Below are positions 1 through 5,139 of a DNA stretch of 10,830 nt, in pieces. Source of the DNA: Bacillota bacterium (lineage in GTDB: Bacteria; Bacillota; Desulfitobacteriia; Desulfitobacteriales; Desulfitobacteriaceae); NCBI GenBank assembly GCA_023390635.1, contig JAEWCM010000178.1, forward strand, positions 1-10,830, written 5' to 3'. Under the pieces are notes generated by a model. The model was not told the DNA's origin, made no database searches, and saw nothing but the letters and a program-made list of their open reading frames with translations. A program made the position numbers and the translations under genes. Every line of letters starts with the position of its first letter. Position 1 is the first letter of the stretch.

Positions 1-164
1 GTGATATGACGTTACTGCCCAAGCTGGTAGAGTTCAACAGCAGCAAAGCCGGCTGGGAAAATGAAACTGCGCAAAAGCAAAAGGAGGTCGACAACTATAT
101 TGGAGAAGCGCTGATGCATTATCTGAATAAAGCCGAAATCATCATTCCAAAGTGGGAGGAATAG
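1..164 (+). CDS. C-terminal end of an unidentified protein (partial)
   Basis: An open frame enters from the left edge (first full codon at 3) and stops at TAG 162-164. The visible 53 residues are charged and probably helical, ending in IIIPKWEE, with no membrane segment and no motif I recognise. The stop lies 2 nt before the TTG start of the ABC ATPase, and that gene's ribosome-binding site sits inside these last codons. The two are therefore probably co-transcribed and translationally coupled. Exporter operons of this kind often begin with a small transcriptional regulator (TetR, MerR or GntR type). That would fit the position, but the tail alone does not show it. The frame itself is well supported; the function is unknown. 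Confidence 0.6.
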   Translation, partial: DMTLLPKLVEFNSSKAGWENETAQKQKEVDNYIGEALMHYLNKAEIIIPKWEE

Positions 165-166
165 GT

Positions 167-1033
167 TTGGAAACAGCTGTTGAGATTAAAGAAGTAAGTA
201 AAAGTTATGGAGCCCATCAAGTTTTATGCGGGTTATCGTTTTCCGTAAAGAGGGGGGAAATTTTTGCTATACTGGGTGCCAACGGGGCAGGTAAAACTAC
301 CACCCTTGAATGCATCGAAGGCATACGAAAATATGAACAAGGGGAAATTAATGTCCGGGGGAAAATTGGGGTACAGCTCCAGTCCTCTTCGCTGCCAAAA
401 CACATTAAGGCTATCGAAGCGATGCAGCTTTTCGCCAAATGGAACGGTTCAGAGCCCGATGCAGATAGATTGGAACGATTAGGCGTAACCGCATTTCAGA
501 GAAAGATGTATAAAGAACTTTCTACCGGCCAAAAGCGACGACTGCATCTGGCCATCGCCATGCTGGGCAACCCGGATATTGTCATTTTAGATGAACCGAC
601 TGCCGGACTTGATGTGGAGGGGCGAACTGCTCTCCACACAGAAATACGCAGTATGAAGGCTCAGGGAAAAACGATTCTGCTGGCCAGTCATGATATGTCT
701 GAGGTCGAGCAGCTATGTGACCGCATAGCCATCCTAAAAGATGGTACTGCGGCTTTTATTGGCACCTCCGGAGATCTGACCAGCCGCTGGCAAACCGATC
801 ATCGAATTTATATGCGCCTTTCTGATCCGCTGCACACCACCGGTCTGAAACACTGTGCCTATCAGACCGCAGAACAGGGCTACTTTGTTTTTCAGGCAGA
901 AAATCTGACGAATGCCTTATCCGAGCTCTCTGGAGAAGCCCAGAAACAATCGGTCTCAATCCTGGATGTAAAAGTAGAGCGTGCCAGCCTGGAACAGAGT
1001 TTTATGGATATCGCACAGGAGGGGAAATCATGA
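167..1033 (+). CDS. ABC transporter ATP-binding protein (ABC-2 exporter type)
   Basis: This is the cytoplasmic ATPase that powers an ABC-2 type exporter. Seen in the 288-residue protein: Walker A GANGAGKTT at about 37-45, a Q-loop near residue 70, the ABC signature LSTGQ at about 118-122, Walker B IVILDEP at about 138-144, D-loop AGLD, and the switch histidine in LLASHDM near 175. A C-terminal extension of about 80 residues follows, as in the CcmA/DrrA-like drug, antibiotic or lipid exporters. I prefer the TTG start at 167: GGGAGGA (154-160) lies 6 nt upstream, whereas the longer GTG start at 152 would use that site as codons and has no site of its own. The gene begins 2 nt after the preceding stop and overlaps the permease start by 4 nt (ATGA). 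The substrate cannot be read from the sequence. The family is certain; the start is likely. Confidence 0.93.
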   Translation: METAVEIKEVSKSYGAHQVLCGLSFSVKRGEIFAILGANGAGKTTTLECIEGIRKYEQGEINVRGKIGVQLQSSSLPKHIKAIEAMQLFAKWNGSEPDADRLERLGVTAFQRKMYKELSTGQKRRLHLAIAMLGNPDIVILDEPTAGLDVEGRTALHTEIRSMKAQGKTILLASHDMSEVEQLCDRIAILKDGTAAFIGTSGDLTSRWQTDHRIYMRLSDPLHTTGLKHCAYQTAEQGYFVFQAENLTNALSELSGEAQKQSVSILDVKVERASLEQSFMDIAQEGKS

Positions 1034-1746
1034 ATGCTTTTTGGTATGGCGTCCGATTGCAATGGAAGTTGGATCGGCGGAACAAGGATGTCCTCATAAC
1101 CTACTACATTGTACCCCTTGTCTTCTTCTTATTTATGGGCGGAATCTTTTCATCTGTTATGCCCAATGCTTCCGTCACACTGATCCAGTCCATGACCATT
1201 TTTGCCAATACTATGGGAGCTGTTTTAGGTGCCCCTGCTCCCCTGCTGGAGCTTTACGGGACAGAGACCAAAAAGGCCTACAGCGTCGGTCACATCCCAT
1301 TGTGGACAGCCGCTGTCAATAACTTTATTTCAGCCTTTGTCCATCTGGCAATTGTCAGTATCATCATATTTTTATCCGCCCCTCTTTTATTTGGGGCAGC
1401 ACGGCCGGATGCCACCGGCACCTACTTTGCAGCCAATGCTTTGATGATCATCTCCAGCCTTTGTATTGGCACCGTATTGGGCTTATTTATTAAAAGTTCT
1501 GCAAAGCTTACGATGGTCTCCCAGATTATCTTCCTTCCCTCTATCATGTTGTCCGGTATTATGTTTCCTTCCACCATGCTGCCTGCAGTACTGCAAGACA
1601 TTGGCCGGCTGTTTCCGGCCACCTGGGGTTTCAGACTTATGTGCCAGTCTTCATTTGATTTCTTCCTGGCACTGCCTCTGATGATAATCATCATTTTATC
1701 AGGTTTTCTTTGTGCGTGGCAGCTGCGAAAAATTATATTGAGATAA
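1030..1746 (+). CDS. ABC-2 type transporter permease
   Basis: This is the membrane subunit partnering the ATPase just upstream. The 238-residue protein has a short basic N-terminus and about six hydrophobic segments by eye, near residues 25-45, 52-75, 98-120, 135-155, 165-190 and 213-232, which is the usual ABC-2 half-transporter layout. The start ATG at 1030 overlaps the ATPase stop (ATGA) and has AGGAGG at 1017-1022, so the two subunits are translationally coupled and probably made in equal amounts. Two copies of the ATPase and two of the permease would form the exporter. The last 25 bases of this gene, coding LRKIILR and the stop, are repeated at 3644-3668 on the far side of the inserted segment. 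A foldback element begins 4 nt after the stop and occupies the place of the terminator seen in the other copy. The substrate is unknown. Confidence 0.9.
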   Translation: MNAFWYGVRLQWKLDRRNKDVLITYYIVPLVFFLFMGGIFSSVMPNASVTLIQSMTIFANTMGAVLGAPAPLLELYGTETKKAYSVGHIPLWTAAVNNFISAFVHLAIVSIIIFLSAPLLFGAARPDATGTYFAANALMIISSLCIGTVLGLFIKSSAKLTMVSQIIFLPSIMLSGIMFPSTMLPAVLQDIGRLFPATWGFRLMCQSSFDFFLALPLMIIIILSGFLCAWQLRKIILR

Positions 1747-1749
1747 AAT

Positions 1750-1772
1750 GGGGCTGTCGCAAAACTCTGATT
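1750..1772 (+). repeat. Left terminal inverted repeat of the foldback element
   Basis: This pairs with 2040-2062 at 21 of 23 positions; the two differences are at the 2nd and 4th bases from the outer end (GGGG here, GAGA in the other end read inward). The adjacent AAT (1747-1749) and ATT (2063-2065) are also complementary, so the repeat may be longer or the AT may be target sequence. Confidence 0.85.
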
Positions 1773-1852
1773 TGTCTGCTGTTTTGGGGAACTTTTGGGG
1801 GAGTGCTGCCGGTGGCAGGCGCAGGATACTCCGTGAGCACGCTAACACAACT

Positions 1853-1942
1853 AAAAAAACGGGATTCAGGCTAACAAGTCAAAAACCTTGGGTCATTCTG
1901 GATGTGAACCTTGACTTGTTTAAGGCCTGAACCCCGTTTTTT
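1853..1942. terminator. Central long hairpin of the MITE, possible bidirectional terminator
   Basis: A stem of about 28 bp (1853-1882 with 1911-1942, interrupted by one small bulge and one mismatch) has a 28-nt loop. It begins with AAAAAAACGGG and ends with CCCCGTTTTTT, so both strands show a GC-containing stem followed by a T tract. It could stop transcripts leaving the ABC operon, taking over from the terminator missing at this copy of the locus. The structure is visible; the termination role is inferred. The pairing and T tracts might be only a feature of the mobile element. Confidence 0.5.
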
Positions 1943-2039
1943 CTTCATGTTGCTTCCGCGAATCGCTCACTTGAGTATCTTGCGTCTGCCTTCGGCTGAT
2001 CTCAAGCTTTGCTAAGCTACCATCACTGGGCTGACTATT

Positions 2040-2062
2040 AATCAGAGTTTTGCGACAGTCTC
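2040..2062 (-). repeat. Right terminal inverted repeat of the foldback element
   Basis: This is the reverse-complement partner of 1750-1772. It lies directly before the ATTCCGATAT sequence that also precedes the intact tRNA(CAU) gene at 3706-3715, which places the element inside a duplicated chromosomal segment. Confidence 0.85.
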
Positions 2063-2078
2063 ATTCCGATATTTTCTG

Positions 2079-2143
2079 TGGTGGGCCTACCTGGGATTGA
2101 ACCAGGGACCAACCGGTTATGAGCCGGCCGCTCTACCGCTGAG
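2079..2143 (-). pseudogene. 3' fragment of a tRNA(CAU) gene (65 nt, 5' end missing)
   Basis: It matches the 3' 65 nt of the intact tRNA at 3724-3788 at 63 of 65 positions, including the CCA end, T arm, anticodon arm with CAT, and most of the D arm. The match stops abruptly at 2143/2144, so the 5' acceptor strand, positions 8-9 and the first base of the D arm are absent and no acceptor stem can form. The two differences are A67 instead of G67 in the acceptor strand and TTCAATC instead of TTCGATC in the T loop. A 3' tRNA fragment on one side of an insert with the intact gene on the other is the usual mark of integration at a tRNA 3' end. No promoter or mature product is expected. Confidence 0.85.
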
Positions 2144-2439
2144 ATCGGGCATGGAAGTTGGTTTATATATTGGATAAAAATCGGACTGATAAAAGACTTA
2201 AACCAGACTCAGATCATGATGTAAAAGCCAAAATCCTGTGATATAGTTTAAACGTGCATTCCTGTAAAATTATAACAAAGTCCCGCCGCAAGCAAAGAAA
2301 TTCCAATGAAAAGATGAGTTAAGTAATGAGAAAGATTAAGAACGTCCAAGCGCAAAAAGAATGACTATATATCGGTTTATAGATATTAGCAACACTACGG
2401 CGGCGCGGAAGAAGGCGGGTTTAGGAAGGAAAAGCAATT
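2144..2439. other. Left part of the insert, no confident gene
   Basis: There are 296 bases between the tRNA fragment and the acyltransferase. The only sure element is the Shine-Dalgarno AGGAAGG at 2423-2429 for the next gene. No clear sigma-A promoter stands out. On the minus strand two adjacent frames (about 2339-2438 and 2248-2364) read as hydrophobic, membrane-like peptides and could be one frameshifted C-terminal remnant. T-rich DNA gives such peptides easily, so I leave this uncalled. Confidence 0.4.
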
Positions 2440-3537
2440 ATGGAAAAGAGTGTTGAAAAGCAACGGCTCGAATGTATCGACATATTTAGGGGACTTACTA
2501 TGTCCTTAATGCTTATTGCAAGCAATCCAGGGAACCCGGCAAATATTCCGGCATTTTTAAAACACGCAGATTGGAACGGCGCCACAATGGGCGATTTTAT
2601 ATTTCCGTTCTTCGTGTTTATCATGGGCGTTGTTGTTCCTATATCACTTAAAAACAAATTGGAAAAGGGAATAAGTCGGGTGAAAATTATTGCCAGCGTA
2701 CTCCGGCGCAGTATTTTATTATTTCTTTTTGGGTTACTGATAAACGGATTCCCAACGTATGACCTAACGGTTATTCGGGTTCCGGGCGTTCTCCAACGAA
2801 TAGCAATAGTTTATTTTTGTTCGTCGCTTATTTATATCCTTCTCAAATCGGTAATTAAAAAAGACTTGATTCAAATTGCCATTCAATCGCTCATAGCGAT
2901 CGCGTTGCTTTTTGTTTATTATTGCTTATTAAAATATGTTCAAGTTCCCGGTTATGATAATCTTGTTGCATATGTCGACGTAAAATTCCTCAAAGGTCAT
3001 TTATACACGCCAACGTTTGACCCGGAAGGGATTTTAAGCACAATCCCGGCAATAGGTTCAGGGCTCATCGGCGCGATCGTTGGTATGTTCTTGCAACGAA
3101 AGGATAGCCACTTAGTAAAAATGGTCATTTTCGTTTGTAGCGGCATACTGTTTATAATCTGCGCCGAATTATTCAACGTATATTTTCCCTATAACAAACA
3201 ACTTTGGACAAGTTCATTTGTCTTATTGACGTCGGGCTCCGCTATATTGGTCTTGGCGGCGTTCTATCTGATTACGGATATTTTAAAAATCGGTAAGGTA
3301 TTTACACCATTCAAGGTAATTGGTTCAAGCGCAATATTCGTATATTTCATATCAAATTTAATTGGAATTACAGTATGGCGAATACTTCCGACAAATTACT
3401 TTATATCAATAACAACAACGTATATAAGTCCTTGGGCGCATAACTTAGACACAATAGTCTTTTCAGTTGGTTATGTGACAATATGGATTTTAATAATGGG
3501 AATTCTTTATCGACAAAAGATATACATTCGATTATAA
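2440..3537 (+). CDS. NagX/HGSNAT-like multispanning membrane acyltransferase (DUF5009 type)
   Basis: The 365-residue polytopic membrane protein is related to heparan-alpha-glucosaminide N-acetyltransferase and bacterial NagX. Family motifs seen: RLECIDIFRGLTM at 9-21, LKHADWNG at 40-47 with His42 as the likely acetyl-accepting residue, GDFIFPFFVFIMG at 51-63, RVPGVLQRIAIVYF, DPEGILSTIPAI, and NKQLWTSSFVLLTSG. About ten membrane helices are apparent and the length is usual for the family. Relatives move an acetyl group from cytoplasmic acetyl-CoA across the membrane to an amino sugar; the acceptor here is unknown. ATG 2440 follows AGGAAGG (2423-2429) with a 10-nt gap. The gene is alone in the inserted segment, without sugar-uptake or cell-wall genes, and its AT-rich codon use differs from the genes around it, which suggests transfer. 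The family is well supported; the substrate is not. Confidence 0.85.
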   Translation: MEKSVEKQRLECIDIFRGLTMSLMLIASNPGNPANIPAFLKHADWNGATMGDFIFPFFVFIMGVVVPISLKNKLEKGISRVKIIASVLRRSILLFLFGLLINGFPTYDLTVIRVPGVLQRIAIVYFCSSLIYILLKSVIKKDLIQIAIQSLIAIALLFVYYCLLKYVQVPGYDNLVAYVDVKFLKGHLYTPTFDPEGILSTIPAIGSGLIGAIVGMFLQRKDSHLVKMVIFVCSGILFIICAELFNVYFPYNKQLWTSSFVLLTSGSAILVLAAFYLITDILKIGKVFTPFKVIGSSAIFVYFISNLIGITVWRILPTNYFISITTTYISPWAHNLDTIVFSVGYVTIWILIMGILYRQKIYIRL

Positions 3538-3552
3538 ACACGGCAGCAAAGG

Positions 3553-3643
3553 TTACTTCTTCATGACGCCGAAGGCGGCTTGAAACCAATATTTAACGGC
3601 GACCCGGTAGATCTTGGGAGAACCGCCGGAGGCACTTGCGACT
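3553..3643 (-). pseudogene. Possible truncated C-terminus of a foreign gene
   Basis: The minus strand reads ...SGGSPKIYRVAVKYWFQAAF then GVMKK and TAA (3553-3555). It uses GC-ending codons (GCC, TCC, GGC, AAG) quite unlike the adjacent AT-rich acyltransferase. The frame runs to the right border of the insert at 3643 and is closed by a stop just beyond, within the repeat copy. It converges on the acyltransferase with 15 nt between stops, a normal spacing for convergent genes. The simplest reading is the tail of a donor gene cut off by the insertion junction. I do not recognise the family, and about 30 codons could be open by chance. Confidence 0.35.
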
Positions 3644-3788
3644 GCTGCGAAAAATCATATTGAGATAAAATAAAAAAACTTGGTGCAAGCACCAAGTTTT
3701 TGTTTATTCCGATATATTATCTGTGGTGGGCCCACCTGGGATCGAACCAGGGACCAACCGGTTATGAGCCGGCCGCTCTACCGCTGAG
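3644..3788. repeat. Right direct-repeat copy (permease tail, terminator, tRNA)
   Basis: This 145-bp copy begins with the last 25 bases of the ABC permease gene (one synonymous change), continues through the terminator and ATTCCGATAT, and ends inside the intact tRNA(CAU). A fragment of the permease coding end standing alone here, with no permease gene in front of it, shows directly that this DNA was duplicated. Confidence 0.8.
3674..3701. terminator. Bidirectional rho-independent terminator
   Basis: A perfect 12-bp stem (AAAAACTTGGTG with CACCAAGTTTTT) has a CAAG loop. On the minus strand the T tract ends the two-tRNA transcript. On the plus strand it would have ended the ABC operon before the insertion separated them; it still lies right after the duplicated permease tail. 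In the left repeat copy the foldback element takes its place. Confidence 0.88.
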
Positions 3789-3798
3789 CTATAGGCCC
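3724..3798 (-). tRNA. tRNA with CAU anticodon (Ile2 or elongator Met)
   Basis: It is a 75-nt cloverleaf with encoded CCA. The acceptor strand GGGCCUA pairs with UGGGCCC including one U6-G67 wobble, the anticodon arm is GCCGG-CUCAUAA-CCGGU with CAU at the anticodon, the T arm is CCUGG-UUCGAUC-CCAGG, and the discriminator is A73. A CAU anticodon can belong to initiator Met, elongator Met, or Ile2 (after lysidine modification by TilS). It lacks the three G-C pairs next to the anticodon loop that mark initiators. The GG-CUCAUAA-CC arm and GGGCCUAUAGCUCAG start resemble isoleucine tRNAs, so I lean to Ile2 without being sure. It is co-transcribed after tRNA-Asn and is the apparent target of the 1.5-kb insertion on its 3' side. 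Confidence 0.93.
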
Positions 3799-3818
3799 TC
3801 ATTTTAGGCAAAAATAAT

Positions 3819-3893
3819 TGGCTCCCCGAGCAGGACTCGAACCTGCAACCTACCGGTTAACAGCCGGTTGCTCCACCATTGAGCTATCGAGGA
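3819..3893 (-). tRNA. tRNA-Asn (GUU)
   Basis: It is a 75-nt cloverleaf with encoded CCA. The acceptor strand UCCUCGA pairs with UCGGGGA (one U-G), the anticodon arm ACCGG-CUGUUAA-CCGGU gives GUU, and the T arm is GCAGG-UUCGAGU-CCUGC. The discriminator G73 is usual for tRNA-Asn. It is the first gene of a two-tRNA unit, 20 nt before tRNA(CAU), with its own strong promoter. Confidence 0.97.
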
Positions 3894-3911
3894 AAGCCCT
3901 TTGCATAGGTT

Positions 3912-3940
3912 ATTATACGCAATCGTACCCTTCCCGTCAA
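3912..3940 (-). promoter_or_regulatory. Sigma-A promoter of the tRNA operon
   Basis: On the minus strand TTGACG (3935-3940) and a perfect TATAAT (3912-3917) are separated by 17 nt. Transcription should begin near 3905, about 12 nt before tRNA-Asn. It lies between the sigA stop and the tRNAs, so the tRNAs need not depend on the dnaG-sigA transcript. Confidence 0.88.
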
Positions 3941-3948
3941 GTCTCAAT

Positions 3949-3967
3949 CAAACAAATTTTATTTGTT
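3949..3967 (-). terminator. Weak AT-rich hairpin at the end of sigA
   Basis: The minus strand reads AACAAAT-AAA-ATTTGTTT across the sigA stop. The stem has almost no GC pairs, so it would be a poor terminator; sigA transcripts may partly read into the tRNA unit. Confidence 0.25.
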
Positions 3968-5090
3968 ACTCTAAATAGTCTTTCAATTTCTTACTCCGAC
4001 TGGGGTGTCGAAGCTTCCGCAAGGCTTTGGCCTCAATCTGGCGAATGCGCTCTCTCGTAACACCAAATTCTTGGCCAACCTCTTCCAAAGTTCTTGTACG
4101 GCCATCATCCAATCCGAAACGCAAGCGCAGAACTTTTTCCTCGCGAGGGGTAAGCGTCTCCAGCACTTCTTCCAACTGCTCCTTAAGCAAGATAAAGGAC
4201 GCTGCTTCAGAAGGGGCAGGTGCATCTTCATCAGGGATGAAATCACCTAAGTGAGAGTCTTCTTCTTCTCCAATCGGTGTTTCAAGGGACACAGGCTCTT
4301 GAGCTATCTTTTGAATTTCCCGTACTCTTTCTGTAGGAATTTCCATCACGGCCGCGATCTCTTCCGGAGTTGGATCACGCCCCAGTTCCTGTAGGAGCTG
4401 CCTGGATACCCTAATCAGTTTATTAATCGTTTCCACCATATGCACCGGTATCCGAATCGTCCTAGCCTGGTCGGCGATGGCTCTGGTAATGGCCTGACGA
4501 ATCCACCATGTAGCATAAGTTGAAAATTTGAAGCCCTTTACATAATCAAACTTTTCTACAGCTTTAATCAGACCAAGATTTCCTTCCTGAATCAGGTCGA
4601 GAAAGAGCATGCCCCTTCCCACATATCTCTTGGCAATGCTCACAACTAAGCGAAGATTAGCTTCTGCCAGCCGCCGTTTCGCACTTTCATCCCCTGCCTC
4701 CATGCGCTTAGCCAGCTCGATTTCTTCCTCCGCCGTCAATAAAGGAACTCTTCCTATCTCCTTAAGATACATGCGTACCGGATCGTCAATCCCGACTCCT
4801 TCCGGAACAGAAAGATCAACTTCAGTATCTTCTTCTATCTCATCCCCATCATTTGCCTCATCGGCAATATCCGGCGTTGGCTTTTCTAAAATTTCTTCCA
4901 CTTCCTCAGAATCAGGGATCACCAAGATGCCCATTCGCCCAAATTGCTCATAGATTTCGTCAATTTGCTCTGCAGAAAGTTCAATACCCTGCAAGGTATC
5001 CATGATTTCCTGGTAAGAGAGGCTGCCTTTCTTCTTGCCCTTTTGGATAAGGTTCTTTATGCTCTCCATCTTCACCTGCTCTGTGCTCAT
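3966..5090 (-). CDS. sigA: RNA polymerase housekeeping sigma factor SigA (RpoD)
   Basis: This is the primary sigma-70 factor that brings RNA polymerase to vegetative promoters. In the 374-residue protein: an N-terminal region-1.1-like part (1-80), an acidic stretch (61-100), region 1.2 at DPVRMYLKEIGRVPLL (103-118), region 2 with the core-binding and -10 elements including YATWWIRQAITRAIADQ (192-208), region 3 from TIRIPVHM onward, and region 4.2 with the -35-reading helix GVTRERIRQIEAKALRKLR (343-361). The length is typical of Firmicutes SigA. I chose ATG 5090 (MSTEQVKMES) because AAAGGAGGGG (5096-5105 on the plus strand) lies 5 nt upstream; an upstream in-frame start would run 19 codons into the dnaG gap and overlap the dnaG stop. 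It follows dnaG by 49 nt without a visible terminator, so the two are one transcript. Confidence 0.98.
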   Translation of the reverse strand: MSTEQVKMESIKNLIQKGKKKGSLSYQEIMDTLQGIELSAEQIDEIYEQFGRMGILVIPDSEEVEEILEKPTPDIADEANDGDEIEEDTEVDLSVPEGVGIDDPVRMYLKEIGRVPLLTAEEEIELAKRMEAGDESAKRRLAEANLRLVVSIAKRYVGRGMLFLDLIQEGNLGLIKAVEKFDYVKGFKFSTYATWWIRQAITRAIADQARTIRIPVHMVETINKLIRVSRQLLQELGRDPTPEEIAAVMEIPTERVREIQKIAQEPVSLETPIGEEEDSHLGDFIPDEDAPAPSEAASFILLKEQLEEVLETLTPREEKVLRLRFGLDDGRTRTLEEVGQEFGVTRERIRQIEAKALRKLRHPSRSKKLKDYLE

Positions 5091-5139
5091 TGGATCCCCT
5101 CCTTTCCTCAAGTGGTTTGGACCTTCCAATACCTGATTA

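Larger units (their letters stand above)
1750..2062. mobile_element. Foldback MITE-like element, 313 bp, no transposase
   Basis: The ends are 23-bp terminal inverted repeats (1750-1772 and 2040-2062) matching at 21 of 23 positions; both contain CTGTCGCAAAACTCTGATT. Inside, the arms also pair: 1803-1842 with about 1958-2001, and 1853-1882 with 1911-1942. The whole element can therefore fold into one long imperfect hairpin. It encodes no transposase, so any movement would need an enzyme supplied in trans. The ends look like those of DDE insertion sequences (IS1182-like ends come to mind), but I cannot assign the family. The flanks read AAAAT and ATTCC, giving at most a 2-bp AT duplication. In the second copy of this locus the same flanks enclose a 34-bp terminator (3672-3705) instead. 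Confidence 0.8.
1722..2143. repeat. Left direct-repeat copy (permease tail, MITE, tRNA 3' part)
   Basis: This copy contains 1722-1749, which matches 3644-3671 at 27 of 28 positions, and 2063-2143, which matches 3706-3788 apart from a 2-nt gap, a local difference and two substitutions. Between these blocks it carries the 313-bp foldback element, where the right copy has a 34-bp terminator. With the right copy it brackets a 1500-bp segment (2144-3643). It marks either a large target duplication or paired attachment-like sites. Confidence 0.8.
2144..3643. mobile_element. 1.5-kb inserted cargo segment at the tRNA(CAU) locus
   Basis: The segment between the two direct-repeat copies is unlike its surroundings. 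It is visibly AT-rich (frequent TTA, ATA and AAA codons), has one complete gene unrelated to its neighbours, and carries what may be broken gene ends at both borders. The geometry fits integration at a tRNA 3' end: intact tRNA on its right, then the insert, then a 65-nt tRNA 3' fragment on its left. It has no integrase, transposase or resolvase gene, so it is either a decayed island or was moved in by an enzyme from elsewhere or by recombination. Insertion is strongly suggested by the repeats; the mechanism is open. Confidence 0.65.

Noticed and set aside
152..166. A GTG start for the ABC ATPase at 152
   Set aside because: The GGGAGGA ribosome-binding site would fall inside the gene; TTG 167 is spaced correctly from it.
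1748..1930. A 60-codon open frame starting right after the permease stop
   Set aside because: It lies inside the foldback element, running through its left terminal repeat and central hairpin, and has no ribosome-binding site; the frame is a by-product of the repeat.
2079..2155. A second functional tRNA(CAU) gene
   Set aside because: The match to the intact gene stops at 2143 and the sequence beyond cannot form the 5' acceptor strand, so it is a fragment.
1722..3788. CRISPR-like or integron-like repeat arrangement
   Set aside because: There are only two long copies, no regular short repeats with spacers, and no cas or integrase gene.
4005..4953. Plus-strand open frames across sigA, and similar ones across dnaG, dgt and adhE
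   Set aside because: They are antisense shadows of well-identified genes, with no start signals and no recognisable protein features.
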